16,449 nucleotides of DNA. Source: JBCCSZ01 sp039199225 (GTDB lineage Bacteria > Bacteroidota > Bacteroidia > Chitinophagales > Saprospiraceae). Every line of letters begins with the position of its first letter. Within the stretch, counting starts at the first letter, position 1. Shown piece after piece: positions 6,674 through 13,791 of the stretch. The stretch spans positions 1-16,449 of the forward strand of contig JBCCSZ010000171.1 in the NCBI GenBank assembly GCA_039199225.1. Direction: 5' to 3'. The notes beneath the pieces are model-generated. The model was not told the DNA's origin and did not search any database. It was given only the letters and a program-made list of their open reading frames with translations. A program made the translations under genes and the position numbers.

Positions 6674-7997
6674 GCACGGCTGGCGTTCTCAGTTTACAGC
6701 TACGGAGCCAGGCATCTCTCTGGGCATCTACCGCATTACCTTTGGCCTGTTGATGTGTTTTTCGCTGGGCCGATTTATGTACAAAGGATGGATAGAAAGT
6801 TGCTATCTCGAAACCAAATTTCATTTTACTTATCAATATTTTCACTGGGTCAAGCCGCTGGAAAGTCCCGTTTTGATGTATGGTTTGGTGATTGTGGCTA
6901 TGGTCTCTGCTTTGTTTATAGCTCTTGGGATAGCCTACCGCTTTTGGATATTTACCTTTTTTCTACTGTTCACCTATCTGGAACTCATCGAAAAATCCTG
7001 GTATCTCAACCACTACTACTTCGTTGCCATCATTGCCTTTCTATTGTGTTGGATGCCTGCCGATCGGCGCCTGTCGATGTCTCAACTGTTTAAAAAAACC
7101 ATCCCTAAGCATGTTCCAAAATTGTTCTCCAACATCTTGAAGCTGCAAATATCCCTAGTATACTTTTTTGCTGGCTTGGCCAAACTCAATGGCGATTGGC
7201 TTTTCCAGGGCATGCCACTAAACATTTGGTTGAAAGCCAAAGTGGATATTGCCTGGATTGGAAACTACCTGGCCTATGATGAGATGGCCTATCTGTTCAG
7301 TTATGCTGGAGTGCTGTACGACCTCAGCATTCCATTCCTACTTTGGAACCGACGCAGCCGTCCCTTCGCTTTGGTGGCTGTCGTTGTTTTTCATTGCATG
7401 ACGGCGCTTTTGTTCAACATCGGCATGTTTCCCTGGATTATGATTGTTGGCTCTTTGATTTTTGTAACAGACAAAGAGTGGCAACACTTATTTTCACGCT
7501 TGAAAGAAAAGGCATCCCCACAGTATTTGCCTGCACCCCAGCAGGGAGTTCCCCATTGGCTAAAGGCATTGTTTGTTATACACTTTGCCATTCAGTTGAT
7601 CCTGCCCAATCGTCATTTATTGTACAGCGAAAACCAACTTTGGACCGAAAGACACTATCGATTTGCCTGGAATGTCATGTTGATAGAAAAAACGGGACAC
7701 GCCATTTTTAAAGTTAAAGACCATCCGTCGGGCAAAACATGGGTGGTTTATCCCAGCACCCATCTGAGTACCATTCAGGAAAAGCAGATGTCCTTTCAAG
7801 CAGATATGATCTGGCAGTACGCTCAATTCCTCAAATCGGAATATCAAGCTAGTGGACTAATCGACTTTTCGGTCTATGTTGAAGACTGGGTCGCTTTTAA
7901 TGGTCGACCTTCCCAACTGTATTTACCATTGGATTTGGATTTACTGGACACTTCGGAAGACAGCATTTACGATTTTGTAACACCGCTGAAGCAATGA
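6663..7997 (+). CDS. HTTM / vitamin K-dependent gamma-carboxylase-like membrane protein
   Basis: This gene encodes a 444-residue polytopic membrane protein with the HTTM domain in roughly the first 300 residues and a soluble C-terminal part. Typical features are the early GIYRITFGLLM helix, the YLNHYYFVAIIAFLL segment, and GLAKLNGDWL, which corresponds to the GVKKLDADW region of human gamma-glutamyl carboxylase. Lys174 aligns with the catalytic-base lysine (Lys218) there. It is the last gene of the imelysin operon, beginning 11 bp inside the preceding gene, and ends 35 bp before the convergent phosphopantetheinyl transferase gene. Bacterial HTTM proteins are mostly uncharacterised. A quinone-linked redox role beside the di-haem protein is possible but is inference. 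True carboxylase activity is unproven. Confidence 0.9.
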   Translation: MGIEHGWRSQFTATEPGISLGIYRITFGLLMCFSLGRFMYKGWIESCYLETKFHFTYQYFHWVKPLESPVLMYGLVIVAMVSALFIALGIAYRFWIFTFFLLFTYLELIEKSWYLNHYYFVAIIAFLLCWMPADRRLSMSQLFKKTIPKHVPKLFSNILKLQISLVYFFAGLAKLNGDWLFQGMPLNIWLKAKVDIAWIGNYLAYDEMAYLFSYAGVLYDLSIPFLLWNRRSRPFALVAVVVFHCMTALLFNIGMFPWIMIVGSLIFVTDKEWQHLFSRLKEKASPQYLPAPQQGVPHWLKALFVIHFAIQLILPNRHLLYSENQLWTERHYRFAWNVMLIEKTGHAIFKVKDHPSGKTWVVYPSTHLSTIQEKQMSFQADMIWQYAQFLKSEYQASGLIDFSVYVEDWVAFNGRPSQLYLPLDLDLLDTSEDSIYDFVTPLKQ

Positions 7998-8032
7998 ATC
8001 CTAGACAGATTTCTTATTCGCGGCTTCATCGC

Positions 8033-8710
8033 TCATGTACTTTCCAGCCGTGAAAACTGAGCAGAAAGGGCGGCCAGCGGAATGTGTTGGGCCGTTGAGC
8101 GTTCTTCGCGCGTGCAATAGGTGGTTGTGTAGCCGGGATGTAGGTCGAGTTGATGAAAATGCCACCACTCGTCGTAGGGAGGGAATAAGTAACCTTTTGG
8201 ACCGTGCAGTCCGACCTTCTTCAGGTCTAGGGTAAGGCCGAGGCCGGTCGCCTTTAAGATGGCTTCTTTTTTGGTCCAAAAATCGAAGAACTTTTCGGAG
8301 GTAGGATCGTTTTGTAACGCTTCAAACTCTTCGGGACGTAAAAAGGTCTTGATGTCTTCTACTTGAAAATCTTTCCTGCGCTCCACATCGATGCCCACAG
8401 GGCCTTCGTCAGACACCATGCAAACGACCATCTGATCGGAATGAGAAATGTTGAAATGTATCTGGTCATTGAGTAAGGGCTTGCCAAACTCATTGCTGTG
8501 CAAGTGCAGCAGGCAGTCCTCGGCTTGGTGGAATTGCTGCACAAGCAGGCGCTCTAATAGCAATTTGCCGAACAAGTGATTGTTCTGGTCCTGCCAGCGG
8601 CGAAAGCGAAGGGTTTTCTGTTGCATGGCTTCCGGCAATTGCCGCAGGAAGGTGCTGAAAAGCACCGGGTCCAGTGGAGCCTCGATGTGTATATAGGCGT
8701 ATTGTAGCAT
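8033..8710 (-). CDS. 4'-phosphopantetheinyl transferase, Sfp type
   Basis: This enzyme transfers the phosphopantetheine arm from coenzyme A to a conserved serine of carrier proteins. With the ATG at 8710 it has 225 residues, the usual Sfp size. An ATG at 8716 and a TTG at 8734 are in-frame alternatives; I chose the innermost because MLQYAYIHIE matches a normal family start. Core motifs are FNISHS (86-91), VGIDVE with Mg-binding Asp108 and Glu110, and WTKKEAILKATG with Glu149 and Lys153. It probably activates the NRPS carrier domain encoded about 5 kb away (Ser codon at 15262-15264), as Sfp-type enzymes favour secondary metabolism. It might also serve other carrier proteins of the cell. The gene is monocistronic here and convergent with the HTTM gene. 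Confidence 0.93.
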   Translation of the reverse strand: MLQYAYIHIEAPLDPVLFSTFLRQLPEAMQQKTLRFRRWQDQNNHLFGKLLLERLLVQQFHQAEDCLLHLHSNEFGKPLLNDQIHFNISHSDQMVVCMVSDEGPVGIDVERRKDFQVEDIKTFLRPEEFEALQNDPTSEKFFDFWTKKEAILKATGLGLTLDLKKVGLHGPKGYLFPPYDEWWHFHQLDLHPGYTTTYCTREERSTAQHIPLAALSAQFSRLEST

Positions 8711-9344
8711 GAGCATGACCTTGGTCGATGCCAAAATAAAGATATTGTCAGGAAAGAGAACTAAGAATCGTTTTAATTTTCAGCGCTTTGCAACAGGCCG
8801 TCCGAGCTTGTGGAAGCAAATTCCTGCTCCGGCATATTTGGCAGGCGGTTACTTCCTGCAATTTGTTTATTTAACATTACTGTGGTTCGGGCCAGTCGAG
8901 CTGAGCTTGGACTGCCACTGCTACATTTCAAGAGTTGACATTCATAAATTCTTTCAACTCGTACAGCAATAAGGTGAATAAGATGAAGATTAGGATGATC
9001 ATTTTCGGATACTTTTGGTAGTGAGCTATAAAATTGGCAACTAGTCCTTGGGCTTCTGTTCGAAAGCAACTATACAACCTCCATATGCTGGATTGTCTGG
9101 TCACTTTGGAGCCGATCAGCCTATTTTGCAAGCAATTTTCGTTAGCCACTTAGGGTTTAGGATAAATTGTTTTAGATTGTGCATTGGCTTTAATGATATA
9201 ATGTGCAAAAAAGCCGAAACGTTCCCTCTAAAATTGAAAAAACCGGTCGGTAGCTGACATTTCCGTCCAGATGCGGCCATCGCCTAAAAAGCGATATTTG
9301 CAGGGAACTTTTGATATATAACAGACATCTACTATTTTAGATCA
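8711..9344. other. Gene-poor divergent region between PPTase and HD-PycTM genes
   Basis: This 634-bp stretch should contain the promoters of the two flanking divergent genes. No convincing gene is present; short frames at 8773-9069, 8928-9149 and 9048-9257 have low-complexity or random-looking products with GTG or TTG starts. Three items can be pointed to: a 24-codon hydrophobic frame (8928-9002, minus), a stem GGCTTT (9186-9191)/AAAGCC (9210-9215) with an 18-base AT-rich loop, and a small ATCGC/GCGAT stem at 9279-9295 shortly before the HD-PycTM start. Decayed coding sequence or an untranslated RNA cannot be excluded. Confidence 0.5.
8928..9002 (-). CDS. Possible 24-residue hydrophobic micropeptide
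   Basis: From the ATG at 9002 the frame encodes about 15 hydrophobic residues (MIILIFILFTLLLY) followed by a short polar tail (ELKEFMNVNS) and a TGA. The layout resembles a single-pass membrane peptide such as a type I toxin. There is no clear ribosome-binding site, and a chance frame in AT-rich DNA is quite possible. It lies in a stretch otherwise without genes. Confidence 0.15.
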   Translation of the reverse strand: MIILIFILFTLLLYELKEFMNVNS

Positions 9345-10562
9345 ATGAATAGAGCAGAAATTGTCGATCAATGTACCGACTTTGTTAGCCATCTACTACG
9401 GGATCAGTTACCCAAAGATTTTCATTACCACAATCTACAGCACACGCTGGATGTAAAGAGTTATTGTGAGCGCTTTGGTCAAACACTCAGCGTATCCGAG
9501 GCGGATATGTTCCTGCTTCAAATCGCTGCACTTTTTCACGATACCGGCTACTTGAGAACTTATGACCAACATGAGGCGGCCAGTCAGGACATTGCCAGAG
9601 AACACCTGCAGGAAATCAATCTGCCCACAGAACAAATCGACCAAGTTTGTTCCCTCATCGAGGCAACCATCGTGCAACGGCAACCAGAAAACCTACTTCA
9701 GCAAATTATCAAAGATGCTGACCTCAACAATATTGGTAAGGAAGACTTCCAAGTGAACAGCGAAAACCTCCGACACGAATGGAAGGTTTTCCTCAAAGAA
9801 GAATACAAGGAGCGAGAATGGCTGAGAAGCACCCTAAATTTTCTCAAAGAGCACCAGTTCTACACCTCTGCTGCTCAAGAACTGCTAGGGGAGCAAAAGA
9901 AAGCCAACATGAAATCATTGAAAAAGCAGCTAAAGAAAATGAAAAAGGCCAAAAGCGATCAGAAGGAAAAAATGGAGCAAAAGGAGAAAAGCAACAAGAA
10001 AGAAAAGGCACCTCAAGGACCAATCGGCAGCAGTCGCACCGCACAAATGATGTTTAAAACATCGCTTCGCAACCACATCGATCTGACCAACATCGCCGAC
10101 AACAAAGCCAATATGATGCTCAGCATCAACGCCATTGTCATTTCCATCACCATGCCACTACTGGCTTCCAACATCGAAGGCAATACCTTTTTGGTCATTC
10201 CAGCCAGTTTTCTACTATTAACCAGCGTGCTGTCCATTATCTTTGCAACACTCGCCACACGTCCCATCCGCATGACCGGGAGGACCAACATGGAAAACAT
10301 TCGTCAAGGGAAAACCAACTTATTCTTCTTTGGGAATTTCTTTAGGATGTCGAACAAAGACTATCAGGTGGGAATTCAGGAGACCATCACCAACAATGAT
10401 CTACTGGAAAATACGATTGTCAACGATTTATTCTTTTTAGGAAAAGCATTGGGCGAAAAGTACAACCAACTCCGGATTTGCTACGGCATCTTTATGATTG
10501 GCATTACGCTGACCGTTGCAGCATTTGCCGTGAGCTTCTTATATGCCAGAACGCAGATGTAG
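9345..10562 (+). CDS. HD-domain phosphohydrolase fused to Pycsar effector-type membrane domain (DUF5706/PycTM)
   Basis: This is a 405-residue two-part protein. Residues 1-180 form an HD phosphohydrolase domain: HNLQHTLDV (His33), LFHDTGY (His65, Asp66) and KDADLNNIG (Asp124/Asp126) supply the metal ligands, so it should be catalytic, perhaps on nucleotides. Residues 185-225 are a highly charged, Lys/Glu-rich, probably coiled-coil linker. Residues 230-405 match the PycTM domain, opening with SRTAQMMFKTSLRNHIDLTN and followed by IADNKANMMLSINAIVIS. Membrane helices lie near 258-278, 283-305 and 380-402. PycTM domains are known as membrane-damaging effectors of the Pycsar anti-phage system, switched on by cyclic pyrimidine nucleotides, but HD-PycTM proteins are also widespread in Bacteroidota outside known defence loci. 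No cyclase gene is adjacent. The substrate is unknown. Confidence 0.88.
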   Translation: MNRAEIVDQCTDFVSHLLRDQLPKDFHYHNLQHTLDVKSYCERFGQTLSVSEADMFLLQIAALFHDTGYLRTYDQHEAASQDIAREHLQEINLPTEQIDQVCSLIEATIVQRQPENLLQQIIKDADLNNIGKEDFQVNSENLRHEWKVFLKEEYKEREWLRSTLNFLKEHQFYTSAAQELLGEQKKANMKSLKKQLKKMKKAKSDQKEKMEQKEKSNKKEKAPQGPIGSSRTAQMMFKTSLRNHIDLTNIADNKANMMLSINAIVISITMPLLASNIEGNTFLVIPASFLLLTSVLSIIFATLATRPIRMTGRTNMENIRQGKTNLFFFGNFFRMSNKDYQVGIQETITNNDLLENTIVNDLFFLGKALGEKYNQLRICYGIFMIGITLTVAAFAVSFLYARTQM

Positions 10563-10577
10563 GCGCTACCATACGCC

Positions 10578-11585
10578 CTATCGTTCGCAATCGCGAGGCG
10601 GGGAAACAAAAATACCAAATTGGAAAAATGGACCGCTGGATGGGTCCGCCGTGATGAAATTTTCTTGACGTACTGGGCTGATTCGGTCAAAGCGACTGGT
10701 AAAGTTCTTCGCATAACCTGCCTTGGCTTCCAACCAAACCCATTTGCTGATCCGCTGCTGAAATTCGACATTGAACTGAATTTCAGAACTACGCATGTGG
10801 TATATGTCTGAGGAAGGGTCCCCTCCATCAGCACCAAAGACATCGATGGAATAAGAGCGGCTGTTGAATTGGGTGCCAAACAAGACGAGGTTGCTGGGAG
10901 AGATGTTGTAGCGCATCATAATTTTGACGGGCAGAATGGTCTCCAAGCCCCAATTTTCATTGAAGGTCTTGTTGTACATCACGAAGGGATACACCCGCGT
11001 TCGCCGGAAGCCCTTGCTGAACATACCACCAAAGCCCCACTCTGTATCAGGCCGTGGCTTATAGCCCATCAAGAATGCACCCCGATAGATGGCGTAGCGG
11101 TTGCCAAAGTCGATGAGATTATCATAATCACCATTGTAGGAAGCTTCCAATTTTAGGGTAGCATACAAGCGATTGTTGATGGATTTTAGGAAATAGGCCG
11201 AAAGTCGGGACGTCTTGAGCGTTTGGCTATTGATGCTGCTGAAAATATTGGAAGGACTGCCATCAATCCGCTGAAACTCGTATTCTTCCCGCATGTGAGC
11301 CGCTCCGATCAAAAACTTGAAGTTTTCCTTATTGATGATGGGCGCCTTCAGCTTGATATTAATTCGGTCGTTGATTCCTGCTCTGCTGGTAGATCGGTTC
11401 TCTCCGCTGTTGCTGGTAAAATTGAATCTGGGACGAGCAAAGTAGCTAAGATACAGCCCCTTGCTAGGCGACTTATTGATGACACCCGGCTTACAAAAGC
11501 CACCAGCCAGCGGTGTCAATACCATTTCTTGGGCATAAAACGGAAAGGAAAGCAAGATAAAAATAGCTAGAAACACGCCTCTCAT
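10578..11585 (-). CDS. DUF6268-like outer-membrane beta-barrel protein
   Basis: This encodes a 335-residue exported protein. Residues 1-19 are a signal peptide ending FYAQ before Glu20. The mature part is rich in alternating aromatic/polar strands (for example RVYPFVMYNKTF, SRSYSIDVFGADGGD, WVWLEAKAGYAKNF) separated by turns, as in porin-like beta-barrels, and the wording of the strands suggests the DUF6268 family. It has no detectable enzyme motif. The last residues are PPRDCER rather than the aromatic C-terminus common in barrels, which is slightly odd. It is convergent with the HD-PycTM gene (15 bp between stops) and appears to be its own transcription unit. Barrel localisation is fairly sure; function is unknown. 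Confidence 0.8.
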   Translation of the reverse strand: MRGVFLAIFILLSFPFYAQEMVLTPLAGGFCKPGVINKSPSKGLYLSYFARPRFNFTSNSGENRSTSRAGINDRINIKLKAPIINKENFKFLIGAAHMREEYEFQRIDGSPSNIFSSINSQTLKTSRLSAYFLKSINNRLYATLKLEASYNGDYDNLIDFGNRYAIYRGAFLMGYKPRPDTEWGFGGMFSKGFRRTRVYPFVMYNKTFNENWGLETILPVKIMMRYNISPSNLVLFGTQFNSRSYSIDVFGADGGDPSSDIYHMRSSEIQFNVEFQQRISKWVWLEAKAGYAKNFTSRFDRISPVRQENFITADPSSGPFFQFGIFVSPPRDCER

Positions 11586-11840
11586 ACCAATATTTTTAAA
11601 AAGATGGTTTTCGAAAATATAAATGGGTGTAGACTTCTAGCTGATAAGCTTGCTTTTTAGATGATGGTAATATTGATAGAGAATACTTTTCCTAGGTAAC
11701 CCTAACGCTGATCATAATCAAATTGTTTTCACAAGCTTCGCAAAAAGTCTAACTTCTAAGCTAAAAGTACAGCTTTTATGCCATTCTAGGCTATAAATTA
11801 AATATCCATTCACATCTCGGGCATGTCATAAGTGCATTTA
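11586..11840. other. Intergenic region upstream of the outer-membrane barrel gene
   Basis: This 255-bp AT-rich gap lies after the hydrolase stop and before the barrel gene, both on the minus strand. It should hold the barrel promoter, but no clean TAnnTTTG box is visible. On the minus strand, ATATTTT near 11620-11614 can pair with AAAATAT close to the start codon, enclosing the palindrome TTTTCGAAAA (11608-11617) in the leader. AAGCT (11758-11762) and AGCTT (11771-11775) form a weak stem with no proper T-tract. No gene is seen. Confidence 0.4.
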
Positions 11841-13769
11841 TCAGCCCCAAAAACCCCAATATTGGAAGTAAACACCTATCAAAAGGCCCGAAAATAAGAC
11901 GGAGCCAATCATGCTGGCATTGGAAATTCGGCGGATGCGCAGTAGAAAATACAGTACACTGCAAGCCAATACGACGATAAAAAGCAGCTGAATGAGGAAT
12001 AGATAGCTGAATTGCTGCGGCAAGCCAAAGGCCAGTATGTAAAGGTTTTGCCCTGCTGTTTGTTGTACGGCCCAGACAAAGCCCGCCAAAGTCAGCAAGC
12101 CCAACAAAGAGGTCAGTCCCAGCAGCCCTTTCATCCCCTTGTTGGCCATGGTATCCTGGCGATTTTTCCACAACGAGACGATGCAAACAACAAACGCAAT
12201 AAATAAAACCAGAATGGCCACTGCCAAAGGCCCAAAAAAGACCGGGTTGAATTCATCCAAGCTGCCCGCCAAACCGGCTATGCCACCATGTACAGCCACA
12301 TCCCCCACAAAGCGCATCTCCTCTCCTGCTGGAAACGCAGCCGCCGGCCAACGCTCCGCATTTGCAACAAATTCTGCCAAAATCCCAAAGCCCTTGCGCG
12401 CATGGCTCGGCACATGGCCAAAACGGGGCGCCTCCACCAAATGACTGTTTGGATACTTGGCCGCTGTCAACCGACCGTTGGACAAGGGCGTGATCGGATC
12501 AAACTCTCCGGCAAAAATCAGAACGGGAGCCTCCAGTGCCACCGGTGAAGCGCCCAGGCTATCCACTGCTGGCTGCACACCTTTCAACCACCGTTCACAA
12601 ACCACATAATCCGAATGGTAAAACGACAAGCCTCCTCGAAGCTTTTCGTGCTTGGCCGCATCCACCTCATAGGCATCAGACGAGCCACTGGACACCACAT
12701 CAGCACAAGTCATACAGTAATACAGTCCATAATCCAATTCCAGGGCGCCCGAAAAGGCTCGTACCATAGCCCCAAGTGTTTCTGCATTGCCCTTGTGGAA
12801 TTCATCAATAAGCAGGGGCAAGACCGCCACCAACCGCTCATCATACAGTGCCTGTTGGATGGCTACTTTAAAGTCTTCCGCATTATAAGTAAAGCTCCTA
12901 CTCTCTAGCACTTGCCGATCGACCTTCACTTCGATTGGAGCCTTCGTCAGCTTTTCGATGGTCGCATAATAAGTCGACTCCAAATTGGGATAACGCTGCT
13001 GGCACTCGGGGTCTAACGCACAGTAGTCAAACACCTTTTCCAAGGCTTGCACATAATTGCTGGTGTTATCGGTGTAGTAAGACTGGATGTCTGGAATGGA
13101 AGAATCCAACACCAGCGATTGGATGTCTTGCGGCATCGCCTGGGCGTATTGCTGCGCTAAGTGCGTACCATAGGAAACCCCGTAGACGTGCCACTTTTTG
13201 TAGTTCAGAAATTGCTTTAAGGCGTGCAGGTCTTTCGAAACAGCCTGGCTGTTGTAGCATTGCACATCGATCCCCCGCCCGATCAAATCTTGCTTGCAGG
13301 ACATGGCGGCCAACATTTTCTGCTCTTCATCTTCAGACGGCGATTGGTCGAGGGCCAAAATTTCCATAAACTTCTTCCCCAAATCGGGACACAGTCGAGG
13401 CTGCGAAAAGCCAGTACCTCGGATGTCCACCAAAACGACATCGCTGTTTTGTTGAATCTGGCTCCCCCAGAAATAACCGAGTCCTGCAATGCCTCCCGCT
13501 CCCGGGCCACCTTCCAGGTAGAGCATCGGATTGGAGGCCGCTTGGGCCGATTGTCCCTTCAGAATGACAACGGCGAGCTTGATGCGCTTGGCCGTCGGCT
13601 GGTCCCAATTCTCTGGCACGCTCAAATAGCCGCAACGCACATCCGGCTGATCGGCCAATCCGGGATAGAAGGCTTCGGCCTCCTCCCAATCGACATTCGT
13701 TTGCCAGGCTTGGCAAATTAGCGGCATCAAAGACAAAAGCAGACAGAAAACGCGATATGAAAATTTCAT
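11841..13769 (-). CDS. Secreted alpha/beta-hydrolase (S33/TAP-like peptidase family) with four-helix membrane tail
   Basis: This encodes a 642-residue protein. A signal peptide (cleavage probably after QA, residue 21) leads into an alpha/beta-hydrolase of the tripeptidyl aminopeptidase/proline iminopeptidase type. The oxyanion motif GGPGAGG, the VDIRGTGFS segment, nucleophile Ser199 in GVSYGT, Asp424 in FAGEFDPITP and His452 in RFGHVPSH form a complete triad; the last two lie in a TAP-like C-terminal domain. Four strongly hydrophobic helices then fill residues about 508-642, an addition to the usual 450-500-residue enzyme, so the catalytic part probably faces the periplasm while tethered. It starts 22 bp after the NRPS stop on the same strand, so co-transcription is likely. 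It may trim, release or degrade the peptide product, or be an unrelated peptidase. Confidence 0.88.
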   Translation of the reverse strand: MKFSYRVFCLLLSLMPLICQAWQTNVDWEEAEAFYPGLADQPDVRCGYLSVPENWDQPTAKRIKLAVVILKGQSAQAASNPMLYLEGGPGAGGIAGLGYFWGSQIQQNSDVVLVDIRGTGFSQPRLCPDLGKKFMEILALDQSPSEDEEQKMLAAMSCKQDLIGRGIDVQCYNSQAVSKDLHALKQFLNYKKWHVYGVSYGTHLAQQYAQAMPQDIQSLVLDSSIPDIQSYYTDNTSNYVQALEKVFDYCALDPECQQRYPNLESTYYATIEKLTKAPIEVKVDRQVLESRSFTYNAEDFKVAIQQALYDERLVAVLPLLIDEFHKGNAETLGAMVRAFSGALELDYGLYYCMTCADVVSSGSSDAYEVDAAKHEKLRGGLSFYHSDYVVCERWLKGVQPAVDSLGASPVALEAPVLIFAGEFDPITPLSNGRLTAAKYPNSHLVEAPRFGHVPSHARKGFGILAEFVANAERWPAAAFPAGEEMRFVGDVAVHGGIAGLAGSLDEFNPVFFGPLAVAILVLFIAFVVCIVSLWKNRQDTMANKGMKGLLGLTSLLGLLTLAGFVWAVQQTAGQNLYILAFGLPQQFSYLFLIQLLFIVVLACSVLYFLLRIRRISNASMIGSVLFSGLLIGVYFQYWGFWG

Positions 13770-13791
13770 AATGAGTTTTTAAAAAAATGGC

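Noticed and set aside
8001..8279. Minus-strand 92-codon frame overlapping the transferase gene
   Set aside because: It is an out-of-frame shadow of the PPTase C-terminal region, rich in Arg and Pro as such shadows often are.
8773..9069. Minus-strand 98-codon frame
   Set aside because: Product looks like low-information translated intergenic DNA, overlaps other frames, and has no motif.
9048..9257. Plus-strand 69-codon frame upstream of HD-PycTM
   Set aside because: TTG start, random composition, and it ends well before the real gene without any recognisable feature.
11758..11775. Possible terminator stem AAGCT/AGCTT after the hydrolase gene
   Set aside because: The stem has only five pairs, and on the minus strand, where a terminator is needed, no run of T follows.
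13224..13721. Plus-strand 165-codon frame opposite the hydrolase gene
   Set aside because: It is antisense to the conserved alpha/beta-hydrolase core, so a shadow frame.
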